Assembly (NCBI GenBank): GCA_002483265.1
Contig: DLHO01000008.1
Coordinates: 62,001-126,000 of the forward strand
Direction of reading: 5' to 3'
Source: Flavobacteriales bacterium UBA7666
GTDB lineage: Bacteria; Bacteroidota; Bacteroidia; Flavobacteriales_D; Crocinitomicaceae
Length of the DNA: 64,000 nt
The notes beneath the pieces are model-generated. The model made no database searches. It had not been told where the DNA came from and was given only the letters and a program-made list of their open reading frames with translations. The position numbers and the translations under genes were made by a program. This document shows positions 7,173 through 15,508 of the stretch, in pieces (within the stretch, counting starts at the first letter, position 1; each line of letters opens with the position of its first letter).

Positions 7173-8091
7173 GCAAATGAAAGAGAAGGATAAAGCTACT
7201 AAAAAACGAGCGGGTTTAATTACATTATTCAAATTATTGGTGTTTGCTGCGGTAATCTGGACCTTGTATTTACAGTTGAGAAATGTAGACTGGGAGCATG
7301 CAAAAGGACTGGATGTAAAACATTGGTGGGCACTCGTTTTGGCTTTTTTATTACTCATCCCCAATTTATGGATGGAGTTTCTGAAATGGAAGATCGTCAC
7401 CGATCCTTTGAATGTAGAAATCAAGTTGGTAAAGAATGCCTTTTGGGCAGGAGTGGCTTCAGGTTTCATGTCTCCAAACGGATGGGGAAATTTTCTGGGA
7501 AGATTGATCTACTTTCAAAAAAGACAAACCATCTACATCATTTTCTCTACTGCATTAGCGAATTTAAGTCAACTCATTCCCACCTTACTTTTCGGATTGT
7601 TCGCTCTTCTTCTAAAGTATGGAAATTCCAATTCACTTTGGCTTCCAACAAGTGCTGGAGCAATAGTGATTTTACTTTTTTATTTTTTCGGAGATTATTT
7701 ACTTCCTAAAAAAAGAAGCCGTTTTACATTCATACGAAGACTTCAAAGTATCAGAGGACGTTATCAAAATCTGAAATGGCCGTTTTTAGCTTTTTCATTT
7801 ATTCGTTTTATCGTTTTTAGTTTACAATATGCTCTTTTATTTGTGACCTTTGGTTACGAAGATTTTTGGTTTTTGATCACTCAAATCTGGTTGATCTATT
7901 TGTTCACCTCATTTGTTCCTTCCTTGTGGTCGGGAAAGGTTTTGATCCGCGAAACTGCGGCTTTGTTTGTTTTTGCAGGAACAATTGTTTCTGTTCCGGA
8001 TGTCATTGTTTCCAGTATCATTATTTACCTGATAAATATCGCTTTGCCGGCATTTATGAGTAGTTTTATTTGGTTGCCGAAAAAACGATAG
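7171..8091 (+). CDS. LPG-synthase-TM / UPF0104-type integral membrane protein
   Basis: A 306-residue protein with about eight hydrophobic segments and a KEKDKATKKR basic N-terminus facing the cytoplasm. The layout, including SGFMSPNGWGNFLGRL near residue 105 and a long C-terminal hydrophobic hairpin, fits the lysylphosphatidylglycerol-synthase transmembrane family without the catalytic aminoacyl-transfer domain; such proteins are often proposed as lipid flippases. I use the ATG at 7171; the ATG at 7177 is equally possible and would remove the start-codon overlap with divergent ruvC. The next gene, a membrane glycosyltransferase, begins 48 nt downstream in the same direction, pointing to a lipid- or glycan-related role. 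Confidence 0.72.
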   Translation: MQMKEKDKATKKRAGLITLFKLLVFAAVIWTLYLQLRNVDWEHAKGLDVKHWWALVLAFLLLIPNLWMEFLKWKIVTDPLNVEIKLVKNAFWAGVASGFMSPNGWGNFLGRLIYFQKRQTIYIIFSTALANLSQLIPTLLFGLFALLLKYGNSNSLWLPTSAGAIVILLFYFFGDYLLPKKRSRFTFIRRLQSIRGRYQNLKWPFLAFSFIRFIVFSLQYALLFVTFGYEDFWFLITQIWLIYLFTSFVPSLWSGKVLIRETAALFVFAGTIVSVPDVIVSSIIIYLINIALPAFMSSFIWLPKKR

Positions 8092-8093
8092 CA

Positions 8094-8111
8094 GATCCGC
8101 CGTGGTGGATC
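8094..8111. other. Short inverted repeat in the leader of the GT2 gene
   Basis: GATCCGCC-GT-GGTGGATC is an 8-bp stem with one G.T pair and a 2-nt centre, directly after the stop of the upstream membrane gene. No T-run follows. It may be a small mRNA hairpin between two cotranscribed genes. Confidence 0.45.
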
Positions 8112-8139
8112 GCTTTGTTTCATAAGAAAAAAATAAGTT

Positions 8140-9213
8140 ATGTGGTTGATTGGTTCCTGGTTGCTTCTTTATGTTCTTTCGATTTTAACGCTTCTCTTTG
8201 GGGTGAATCGTTTGCGCGTGAGCCGCAATTCAAAGAGAATGATGGCAATTGATGAGATTTCTGTTGTCATTCCGTTTAGAAATGAGGGGGATAATCTCGA
8301 AGCATTTTTGGAATGTATTTACGCTCAGCGCTATCAGCCGGCACAATGGATCTTTGTAAATGACCATTCTTCTGATTCCTATATTGATTTATTCAAGGAA
8401 ATGGATGCTTTTCCGATTCGATTGCTGCATCTACCCGAAGAGCAGCGAGGAAAAAAGCGTGCAATCCGTTTTGGAATGGATCATGTTCGAACAGAATACT
8501 GCTTAACAATGGATGCGGATGTTTCCTTTGGAAAGGATTACATGAAATCGATGTTGTTGCTTCCTGAAGCAGAATTAATCATTCTTCCGGTTGAAATGAC
8601 AGGGAAGAAGTGGTGGCAGTCTTTCTTTACATTGGAATACCTCTTTACCACACTTTTGAATAAAGGAATTGCGGGATGGGCGAGACCAGTCAATTGCAGC
8701 GGAGCAAATCTGCTGATCCATGTTTCAAGTTTTGATCAGGTGGATGATATTGAAGAACATGATCACATTTTAAGCGGCGATGATATTTATACCTTGAGAG
8801 CTTTCAGAGCATCCGGGAAGCGAACTGAAATTGTAGAAAGCGAAGCCTTGAAAGTAGCAACAGAAACTCCCGGAACATTGTCTGAAGTGATGGAGCAACG
8901 GGTTCGCTGGTTAGGGAAAACAAACCATGTTGCTGATTCGTTGAATAATTTTTTAGGAATTTGGGCGGTCGGATTGCATTTGTATTATTTCTTGCTCCTG
9001 ATCATTACTTTTTTTGCCGGAGTTTATTGGCTTACTTTTCTAATCATTGCCTTTAAATACGGAATGGATTTTATTCTGGTGAAAATGGATAAAAAGAAGC
9101 CTACATCGTTTGATTTACTCGGCTTGGGTCTGTTTGAACTATTTTATCCGATCTACTTATTTGCACTTGTAGCTTATTTGATGGTTTCTCAACCTGAATG
9201 GAAGGGACGCTAG
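8140..9213 (+). CDS. Membrane-bound family 2 glycosyltransferase
   Basis: A 357-residue protein: one N-terminal membrane segment (MWLIGSWLLLYVLSILTLLFG), a cytoplasmic GT-A domain from ISVVIPFRNEGDN (residue ~40), and two or three C-terminal membrane segments (residues ~270-350). The domain shows VNDHSSDS, TMDADVSF (donor/metal DxD), LSGDD (acceptor/base region) and QRVRWLGK, the QxxRW signature of processive or lipid-linked synthases. It likely transfers sugar from a nucleotide donor to a lipid or growing polymer at the inner membrane. The substrate cannot be read from sequence. It lies just downstream of a flippase-like gene and is followed by a strong bidirectional terminator. Confidence 0.82.
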   Translation: MWLIGSWLLLYVLSILTLLFGVNRLRVSRNSKRMMAIDEISVVIPFRNEGDNLEAFLECIYAQRYQPAQWIFVNDHSSDSYIDLFKEMDAFPIRLLHLPEEQRGKKRAIRFGMDHVRTEYCLTMDADVSFGKDYMKSMLLLPEAELIILPVEMTGKKWWQSFFTLEYLFTTLLNKGIAGWARPVNCSGANLLIHVSSFDQVDDIEEHDHILSGDDIYTLRAFRASGKRTEIVESEALKVATETPGTLSEVMEQRVRWLGKTNHVADSLNNFLGIWAVGLHLYYFLLLIITFFAGVYWLTFLIIAFKYGMDFILVKMDKKKPTSFDLLGLGLFELFYPIYLFALVAYLMVSQPEWKGR

Positions 9214-9224
9214 ATTTAAAAAAC

Positions 9225-9256
9225 AAGAAAGGTCAAGCAAAAGCAAGACCTTTCTT
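9225..9256. terminator. Bidirectional intrinsic terminator
   Basis: AAGAAAGGTC (9225-9234) and GACCTTTCTT (9247-9256) form a perfect 10-bp stem with a 12-nt loop between two convergent genes (stops at 9213 and 9276). An A-rich stretch precedes it and the T-rich arm follows, so it can serve both strands. Confidence 0.75.
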
Positions 9257-9275
9257 ATCAATGATTGGGTACTAG

Positions 9276-9587
9276 TTATTTGATAACTGTTCCGTCTTCA
9301 TTAAATTTCACAACATTCAATTCAGATTTAGTATTCACTAATTCCACTTCGTAATAAGGCTTTTCAGCTTTTACAATGTATGCTGCTTTAGCTGTCCATC
9401 CTTGGAAAGAATCTTCTGTAAGTACTTTTCTAACAGCCGCAGGCAGTTCTTCTAATTTGATTTTTACACGATCAGGATTGTTTGCATCCGCTACTTCTGT
9501 TCGAGCTTTATTGGTTTCTGTTTCTGCCTGAGCATTTGCGAATACTGTTGTTGTAATTGCGATTGCTGCGATGATGAACTTTTTCAT
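9276..9587 (-). CDS. Small secreted PepSY-like protein
   Basis: A 103-residue protein with signal peptide MKKFIIAAIAITTTVFANAQ. The mature part has IKLEELPAAVRKVL, FQGWTAKAAYIVKAEKPYYEVELVNTKSELNVVKFNEDGTVIK, which is the strand pattern of the PepSY_like/DUF2874 domain common in Bacteroidetes as small periplasmic proteins. The function is unknown; proteins of this type are often abundant and stress- or surface-associated. It is a single gene with a terminator downstream and 222 nt upstream, where weak CAAATTTG-type inverted repeats are visible but no clear promoter match. Confidence 0.72.
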   Translation of the reverse strand: MKKFIIAAIAITTTVFANAQAETETNKARTEVADANNPDRVKIKLEELPAAVRKVLTEDSFQGWTAKAAYIVKAEKPYYEVELVNTKSELNVVKFNEDGTVIK

Positions 9588-9809
9588 ATTACTTATTTTT
9601 AAATTATTTCTGACTACTGATTAGGGAAAACGATGCCAGTGTCCGGTCTTGACTTTGTAAAATAAGTTAAATGACTTTTTAATGTGTTGATTTTGAGATT
9701 ATTGAATTTAATGATTGTTTACTGATTCAGCATGCCAAATTGTGGAATACAGGGATCGAATTTCCAAATTGAAAAAAAACTCCCCAATTTGAACTAACAA
9801 ATTCAGATT

Positions 9810-10781
9810 TTAAAAGGAATAAACCTTCTCTATAATTAATTGTGGAGAAGCTTCACCCATTTTCAATTTGTATTGAATCTGCTGTGTTTTTTTTGTGCCT
9901 TTAATTGGATACCTCCTTACAAGAACACCTTCCACTGGTTTAAATTCATCTCCACCTTTGAATGGTGCTACTTGCTGATTTGAAATTTCCTGCAGGTGAA
10001 TACTACTGAGTGATTTTCCTTTATTCAGGTTATATGCAATCAATCGGATGTGTTGATCCTCGCTTTGACGCACGTAGACATACACTTCCGGAAATCCGTC
10101 GGAATCCAAATCTGCGATGTCTGCATCAGCAATAGATCCTTTGAACGGAATTTTCACTTCTTCAACACGACCTTTGGGAAGGGATGGCTGAATAGTCAAG
10201 GTGTCTCTAATTGCCTGTACAGAAAACAGCACGTTGTTGTACTCCAAAAATTTCCAGAATTGAGAGGGATCGATTTGTTTTTGATCAGCTTCTCCTGAAA
10301 TCCGTTTGTATTTACCGGCCAGAGTAGCCCCTCCGGAACAGAAATAGTTCAATTCTTTATCAGATGGGGAATAAATTCTCAGAATATCCCCGGAAATTTT
10401 GAAACCTAAACCGAGTTCGTATTGGGAGGTGAATAATTCCCCTTCTTCCGTCAATTGTGCATCAGAAGTCAATGTGCAAGTAGGTTTTTTAATATCAGCA
10501 CGAGAGCGAATGTCAATATGAAACAATTTTTCAGTGATTTGAGAGATCTTTACAGAAACCCAATCAGTTCCTTTCTCTTTTTCGGAATAGCCCTCAGAAA
10601 CAAATGTTCCAATAAATGGAGAATTCTTATTCTGATCTTTTTGTCCCTCGGCTTTTCCGTCTTGTGAGCCGGAAACTAGGTCTTCATCAGCTGGCAGCTG
10701 ATTCTTCTTTTCCGAATTAGTGCTGCAGGAGCTGCATAAGCCGATGACGGAAATAAATAGTAAAAAACGCAACTGAATCAT
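9810..10781 (-). CDS. Lipoprotein, possibly PliI-like in its C-terminal half
   Basis: A 323-residue lipoprotein: MIQLRFLLFISVIGLCSSCS gives a lipobox with Cys at about residue 19, followed by a charged, low-complexity linker (residues ~25-55). Residues ~60-160 form a beta-rich domain. Residues ~190-300 contain TIQPSLPKGRVEEVKIPFKG and the acidic motif IADADIADLDSDGFPEVYVYV, reminiscent of the calcium-loop segment in PliI-type lysozyme-inhibitor-like proteins of Bacteroidetes. That resemblance is from memory of the pattern and is tentative. The gene follows the 156-residue membrane protein by 15 nt and is probably cotranscribed with it. Confidence 0.62.
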   Translation of the reverse strand: MIQLRFLLFISVIGLCSSCSTNSEKKNQLPADEDLVSGSQDGKAEGQKDQNKNSPFIGTFVSEGYSEKEKGTDWVSVKISQITEKLFHIDIRSRADIKKPTCTLTSDAQLTEEGELFTSQYELGLGFKISGDILRIYSPSDKELNYFCSGGATLAGKYKRISGEADQKQIDPSQFWKFLEYNNVLFSVQAIRDTLTIQPSLPKGRVEEVKIPFKGSIADADIADLDSDGFPEVYVYVRQSEDQHIRLIAYNLNKGKSLSSIHLQEISNQQVAPFKGGDEFKPVEGVLVRRYPIKGTKKTQQIQYKLKMGEASPQLIIEKVYSF

Positions 10782-10796
10782 GGCAATAAAATTTAA

Positions 10797-11267
10797 TTAG
10801 TACCCAATTTGGCTGTCAAGTTTTAATTGTTGAATGACTTTATTGCGGATAGGGAAAAGTGACGCGAAGTAAAGAATACCAATTCCGCACAGAAGAACGA
10901 AAAAAAGATTGGATGTTAACAGATAACAAACAATGGCAAAAAGAATGGAACCATCGAGCAAAGCCAATTGAACAATTCGTGAGGATGTATAAGATTGGAG
11001 AAGTTTCAATGGATTTGTTTCATTGTGAACTTTTGCAAGCATAGATTTTCGAAGAAAAATACTGACACTTACTGTTACTACCATGAAAATAGAGGACGTC
11101 AATTGGAAAATTTCCATTTGATCATTAGGCACCTGAGTTTCCCCGGGAGTAACGAGAAGAAGGGTCGTTACAGAAAGAAAACTGAGTATACCAAATAGCA
11201 GTCCACCGAAAATGATTCGGATCAAGATAATAGTTAATTTCAATTTACGTAAAACTTGCTGATTCAT
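10797..11267 (-). CDS. Small integral membrane protein, function unknown
   Basis: A 156-residue protein with four predicted membrane helices: residues ~10-40, 57-73, 97-113 and 117-137. Short loops and a basic N-terminus (NQQVLRKLK) suggest cytoplasmic termini. I see no catalytic or binding motif and do not recognise a family. It is the first gene after the palindromic terminator at 11281-11320 on the reverse strand, so it probably starts a two-gene unit with the downstream lipoprotein. Confidence 0.6.
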   Translation of the reverse strand: MNQQVLRKLKLTIILIRIIFGGLLFGILSFLSVTTLLLVTPGETQVPNDQMEIFQLTSSIFMVVTVSVSIFLRKSMLAKVHNETNPLKLLQSYTSSRIVQLALLDGSILFAIVCYLLTSNLFFVLLCGIGILYFASLFPIRNKVIQQLKLDSQIGY

Positions 11268-11280
11268 AGATTGAAGGTAG

Positions 11281-11320
11281 AAACAAGTAGGGGCTGAAAA
11301 TTTTCAGCCCCTACTTGTTT
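11281..11320. terminator. 40-bp perfect palindrome, family copy 1
   Basis: Bases 11281-11300 and 11301-11320 are exact reverse complements, 20 nt per arm with no loop spacer. The core is AGTAGGGGCTGAAAA and its complement, flanked by AAACA/TGTTT. It lies 10 nt after the stop of the reverse-strand DUF3127 gene and can fold into a very stable hairpin with a T-rich tail on either strand, so termination is likely. It shares its core with the palindrome at 36884-36923. Confidence 0.75.
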
Positions 11321-11330
11321 GAATGAATTA

Positions 11331-11726
11331 TTAGAACGGTAAATCGTCGTCGTCACTTGGTGCTGTAGATGCACTCGGAGTAGCAATCGGATCTAAACTC
11401 ATTGCTGTTGGACCACCAGCAGGAATTCCACCTCCCATTGAAGGAGTTCCTACTTTTTCAATTCTCCATGCTTCCAGTGTGTTGAAGTATTTTACTTCTC
11501 CCTGAGGGCTTGTCCACTCACGTCCTCTTAAGTTGAAAGACACTTCAATTTGTTCCTGAGTGTTAAAACCATCAATCAAACTACACTTGTCTTGTGTTAA
11601 TTGAAACATGATGTCTTGAGGATACATACTTGCATTATCAGTTAAAACAAATTCTCTCTTTGAAAATTTTTCTGATACTTGAACGGTATCATTCTTAACC
11701 TTAAGGATTCCGGATATTTTAAACAT
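11331..11726 (-). CDS. DUF3127 protein with SSB-like acidic C-terminal tip
   Basis: A 131-residue protein. Residues ~1-90 match DUF3127 (MFKISGILKVKNDTVQVSEKFSKREFVLTD, then EVSFNLRGREWTSPQGEVKYFNTLEAWRIE), a beta-rich OB-like domain found in Bacteroidetes. A Gly/Pro/Ser/Ala-rich linker (residues ~92-123) follows, and the chain ends in DDDDLPF. That arrangement of OB-type domain, flexible linker and acidic tip with terminal Phe copies single-stranded DNA-binding protein, whose tip recruits repair and replication partners. Function in nucleic-acid metabolism is inferred, not shown. It lies 22 nt after the flavin reductase gene and is followed by a strong palindrome. Confidence 0.78.
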   Translation of the reverse strand: MFKISGILKVKNDTVQVSEKFSKREFVLTDNASMYPQDIMFQLTQDKCSLIDGFNTQEQIEVSFNLRGREWTSPQGEVKYFNTLEAWRIEKVGTPSMGGGIPAGGPTAMSLDPIATPSASTAPSDDDDLPF

Positions 11727-11748
11727 ATTTCTACGGGTATTTACTATT

Positions 11749-12642
11749 TTAATCGTTAAAAGAAAGCAAGGTCATCCAAGCTCCTTCAATATCATTTTTA
11801 TTAATTAATTCTTTTGCACGTTCGTGTAAAGCGAGTTCTAATTTCGCTGGCTCGTCTTCTAAAGTTAGGAATAAATCGCTTAATTCCAATAATTTATACT
11901 CGTTTACATCGGTCTCATTTGGGATTTCGGTAACGCCTGCCAGTTGAGCCAGATCGTTTCCGGATAGGATAGAACTGACACGAATATCTTCCGGAATTTG
12001 GTCAAAACCGATCCCGATAGTTGTGACCGGCTTAGTGACTTCAAACATCGATGCTTCATTTGCATGGCAATACCAGTTTCCACCCATTCGGGCTACCAAA
12101 TTGATCTTCTTTTGATCGATTGTTCCATCTTCTGCAAGGATTTCTTCATGAATGTGAATTTTAGTCACTTCACAGATTACCAGATTACCGGCACCTCCCT
12201 GATCTCCCAGTTCTTTTACTTCCAATACTTTGCATTCGAACTGTACCGGAGCTTCCAAAACACGCATGGGTTTGATTGTATCTGATTTCACGGGAGTAAG
12301 CCCCGATTTTACAAATTCATCCACTTCCGGTCCGTAAGGAGAACTGCTCAGACTCATCTGATGCAGAATATCCATATTCACAATGTTAATAACCACTTCG
12401 GGAATATTCTTGACATTGTTGTAAGTATCTTTTGTGGTATTTGTTCTTCCGTTTCTTGCAGGAGAAAAAATCAAGATGGGCGGCGCAGCAGAAAACACAT
12501 TGAAAAAACTAAACGGCGATAAGTTGTTTACACCGTTCTCATCGACTGTTGAAGCAAATGCGATGGGACGTGGTCCAATTGCTCCAAGTAAATAACCATG
12601 AAGTTTTGGTACGGGAAGTTCTTTCGGATCGAGCGTTAACAT
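11749..12642 (-). CDS. Flavin reductase-like FMN-binding protein
   Basis: A 297-residue protein with a flavin-reductase-like split-barrel domain: GPRPIAFASTVDENGVNNLSPFSFFNVFSAAPPILIFSP (residues ~23-61) is the FMN-binding core, followed by TKDTYNN and EFVINIV-like strands. Proteins of this family bind FMN and reduce flavin with NAD(P)H or act as oxidoreductases of unknown substrate. Residues ~205-297 form a mostly helical extension (GIGFDQIPEDIRVSSILSGNDL...), seen in the Bacteroidetes subgroup. A TACTTTTG box on the reverse strand (12657-12664) just upstream fits a -7 promoter element. DUF3127 follows on the same transcript. Confidence 0.82.
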   Translation of the reverse strand: MLTLDPKELPVPKLHGYLLGAIGPRPIAFASTVDENGVNNLSPFSFFNVFSAAPPILIFSPARNGRTNTTKDTYNNVKNIPEVVINIVNMDILHQMSLSSSPYGPEVDEFVKSGLTPVKSDTIKPMRVLEAPVQFECKVLEVKELGDQGGAGNLVICEVTKIHIHEEILAEDGTIDQKKINLVARMGGNWYCHANEASMFEVTKPVTTIGIGFDQIPEDIRVSSILSGNDLAQLAGVTEIPNETDVNEYKLLELSDLFLTLEDEPAKLELALHERAKELINKNDIEGAWMTLLSFND

Positions 12643-12747
12643 TCTTGAAATTTCTACAAAAGTACCAAAATCAAAGTGGTGTTTTGAAGTCGCATTCGAT
12701 AATTAATTAACAAAATGAAAGTAGTAAGCCGAAAATAGAACAGGAGA

Positions 12748-13761
12748 TCAGCGAATTACTTTTTTGGTGATTTTGCCATTGTTTCCTTCTACATGAATCA
12801 AATACATCCCTGATGAATAATTGCTCATGTCAATGGGGGTCGTTTCACTGATTTTGGACTGTGTCATGACCTTTCCTGATAGATCAACAATGGAATAGGA
12901 TAAATTTTCCTGTTGTTCAGTTAACTCGATCTTTGCTTGTTGAGTTTGTAAGTTATAAGAAACATTTACAGTTTCATAGAGTGTGTTTTTCCCTAAACTA
13001 GCTGTAATACTTCCTTCCTGAATGAAAACTCCCGAATCATAGATAGCGTCTTTTAAATCCGCAATTATCATAGTCAGATGATATGTTAATCCCGGCGTTA
13101 CATTTGTAGTAGCAATGAGAGGCTTGATCAGAGCATCATACTGAAGATAATGTGGATCTGAGTTATATGGCGACCCACTGATATCTCCATTCTGCATATA
13201 GTAAGCCGAATTATTAGAGGAATTGATATTGTTTACACAGATAGAACTTTGGTTAGGAAGCTTAGCAATATTTTGAGCTTGAGAATATTCATTTCCGGAT
13301 ATTAAAATACAAAATGCATCATTGAACTCCTGTGATGAAAACTCAGGATATTCTTCTGAACCAAACTGGTATTGAATGTTTAAAGCAGATCCTGTCGGAA
13401 CAAAGTCAAATTCAATTACTGCTGCATCGTAACTAATACTCCCCGGATATATCTGTTCAATCAATGAAGATCCTGCTTCTTGTTGATTAATTCCTGCGTT
13501 TGTCTTATTATTAGGTCCCAAGGCATGATACTTGGAGCCTGTGGTCATCAATAATCCCGATGAAAGTTCCATTATATAGTTATCTGCACTGAAGTATGCG
13601 ATAGCATCCGGATTACCAGTATAACTCACATTGTATATAGTAATTCCGGAACCCGAAAGTGATTGTAGAACAATTTCTTGAACATTGTTTCCGCCTGTGA
13701 TCAATTGACCAAAAGAAAGCACAGGCAAAAATAGGATAATAAGGTGGTGAATATGTTTCAT
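12748..13761 (-). CDS. Choice-of-anchor L secreted protein with T9SS tail
   Basis: A 337-residue exported protein: signal peptide MKHIHHLIILFLPVLSFGQ, then the choice-of-anchor L domain (residues ~22-250) with its hallmarks GLLMTTGSKYHALGPNN, AAVIEFDFVPTGSALNIQYQFGSEEYPEF and FNDAFCILISG. The last ~70 residues (YSIVDLSGKVMTQ ... YSSGMYLIHVEGNNGKITKKVIR) are a type A T9SS sorting domain. The anchor-L domain is common in large adhesins; here it is nearly the whole protein, so it may be a compact surface module. A TATTTTTG box on the reverse strand at 13779-13786 lies just upstream. Confidence 0.82.
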   Translation of the reverse strand: MKHIHHLIILFLPVLSFGQLITGGNNVQEIVLQSLSGSGITIYNVSYTGNPDAIAYFSADNYIMELSSGLLMTTGSKYHALGPNNKTNAGINQQEAGSSLIEQIYPGSISYDAAVIEFDFVPTGSALNIQYQFGSEEYPEFSSQEFNDAFCILISGNEYSQAQNIAKLPNQSSICVNNINSSNNSAYYMQNGDISGSPYNSDPHYLQYDALIKPLIATTNVTPGLTYHLTMIIADLKDAIYDSGVFIQEGSITASLGKNTLYETVNVSYNLQTQQAKIELTEQQENLSYSIVDLSGKVMTQSKISETTPIDMSNYSSGMYLIHVEGNNGKITKKVIR

Positions 13762-13801
13762 TGAATTAAAAATGACTGCAAAAATAGTTGTTTGAAATGA
13801 A

Positions 13802-15421
13802 TTATTTATTCTTCAATCCTTTTTCCTGAAGTAAAATATAGATGTTCGGATTCAATCCAAATGAATAATCGTGTCCGATTGCATATGAATTCCATTTTTC
13901 AGAGCAAGCTACCGTGTGTTTAAAATTCACGATCGGCATATTGAAACCCTTTACACAATTAATCCAGCGGAATTTCACTTTGTTTTTCTTGTATTTTACC
14001 TGCAAGGTCGGTGGATTCTTTTCTCTGAGGTATTGATCAAATACTTTTGAGAGATCCATTCCCAATTCAGCCGACATAAACTGTTCGATTTGCTGAGTGG
14101 TGACCGTTTGGTGATAAAATGTTGCATTCATTTTCCGAAGCATCATACGGAATAATGAATCATTTCCATAGATCGTCCGGATGGTGTGAAGCATATTTGC
14201 TCCTTTGTAATACATATCGCCGCTTCCTTCAGTATTCACACCATATGGCCCGATAATCGGCTTGTCGTTCATGATGTTTCTCCGAAGTCCCTTGATGTAT
14301 TTGTCCGCGTCTTCCGTTCCGAACCAATAATCCGTAAACAAGGTTTCACTGTAGCAGGTAAATCCTTCGTGAACCCACATGTCTGCAATGTCTTTAGTGG
14401 TAATGTTGTTTCCATACCATTCATGACCACTTTCATGAACAATGATAAAATCCCATTTTAAACCAACTCCGGTATTGCTCAGATCAGAACCCAGATAACC
14501 GTTCTTGAAGCCATTTCCATAGGCTACCGCACTTTGATGCTCCATTCCCAGATGAGGTGCTTCCACTAATTTGTATCCGTCTTCGTAAAAAGGGTAGGGG
14601 CCAAACCAGTATTCCAAAGCTTTCAGTGTTTTTGGAGCATCCTGAAATTGTTTTTTAGCTTTTTCTTCATTTCCTCTCAATACCCAATAATCGATCTCCA
14701 GATTTCCTTTTTCACCTACAAAATGTTCATGCATGTTTACGTAATCTCCAATGTAAGGAATCATGCAATAATTATTGATCGGATTACTGACTTTCCAAGA
14801 ATAGGTTGATTGACCTAGACTTTTTATTTCTTTACCAAGGAATAATCCATTGCTTACACAAACCAAATCACTCGGGCAGGTGTAATGCATTGTGACTCCG
14901 TTATCAGGTTCATCGAACTGGGAATCTTTACAGGGAAACCAAACACTTGCTCCTTGTCCCTGACACGCAATAGTAACCCATGGTTTCCCATTGGGATCTT
15001 TTGTCCAGATAATTCCACCGTCCCAGGGTGCACGTTTTGCTATGCGAGGTTTTCCGTGGAAATATGCGGTAATTTCATCATCAAAATCGCCGGAAATGAA
15101 ATAAGCATTCCCATCCTTACGGAACAGAAGTTTTTTTGTATTTCCCTTATTCAAGACACTGTCTAGAACCATTGGTTCCTGCAAATCCAGTTGTAATTCT
15201 GAGACTACTGATTGCTCATTCACGATTAATGAGAATTGAATCCTGTTTTTTCCATGAATTTCCTTCTTCTCGATGTCAAATGTTACACTTAAGTCGTAGT
15301 GTTTCAAATCCCACCAACTGCGTGAAGAACCGTAAGCTCCGCGAAGCGAATCACCATGAGTGAATTGACTGTAAGACCAAGATGAAGAAATAGTCAAAAG
15401 GAGAATAAAAAAGTATCTCAT
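13802..15421 (-). CDS. Short M1-family zinc aminopeptidase
   Basis: A 539-residue exported enzyme with signal MRYFFILLLTISSSWSYSQ. It has the M1 N-terminal beta-saddle domain and the thermolysin-like domain: VHESGHEWYGN gives zinc ligands HExxH (near residue 330), with the third ligand Glu in WVHEGFTCYSE. The substrate-binding GxMEN motif appears as GLGMEH. The protein stops soon after the catalytic domain (residues ~450-539 short beta region), so it lacks the long C-terminal helical domain of the ~850-residue family members. It probably trims peptides N-terminally in the periplasm. No T9SS tail is seen. Confidence 0.85.
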   Translation of the reverse strand: MRYFFILLLTISSSWSYSQFTHGDSLRGAYGSSRSWWDLKHYDLSVTFDIEKKEIHGKNRIQFSLIVNEQSVVSELQLDLQEPMVLDSVLNKGNTKKLLFRKDGNAYFISGDFDDEITAYFHGKPRIAKRAPWDGGIIWTKDPNGKPWVTIACQGQGASVWFPCKDSQFDEPDNGVTMHYTCPSDLVCVSNGLFLGKEIKSLGQSTYSWKVSNPINNYCMIPYIGDYVNMHEHFVGEKGNLEIDYWVLRGNEEKAKKQFQDAPKTLKALEYWFGPYPFYEDGYKLVEAPHLGMEHQSAVAYGNGFKNGYLGSDLSNTGVGLKWDFIIVHESGHEWYGNNITTKDIADMWVHEGFTCYSETLFTDYWFGTEDADKYIKGLRRNIMNDKPIIGPYGVNTEGSGDMYYKGANMLHTIRTIYGNDSLFRMMLRKMNATFYHQTVTTQQIEQFMSAELGMDLSKVFDQYLREKNPPTLQVKYKKNKVKFRWINCVKGFNMPIVNFKHTVACSEKWNSYAIGHDYSFGLNPNIYILLQEKGLKNK

Positions 15422-15508
15422 GAATCTTTTATTAGATCCTGATTTCGCAACAACGAAAACCAGGGTTGTTTTTTGTGAAATTAATCATTCCTTAGATGAA
15501 TAGATTGT

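Noticed and set aside
7173..7469. An upstream extension of ruvC
   Set aside because: The added 99 residues have no RuvC similarity and would overlap the divergent membrane-protein gene completely; the ATG at 7172 gives the normal RuvC start.
8094..8111. A possible transcription terminator between the membrane protein and GT2 genes
   Set aside because: No T-run follows the stem and both genes are on the same strand with short spacing, so they are more likely to be cotranscribed.
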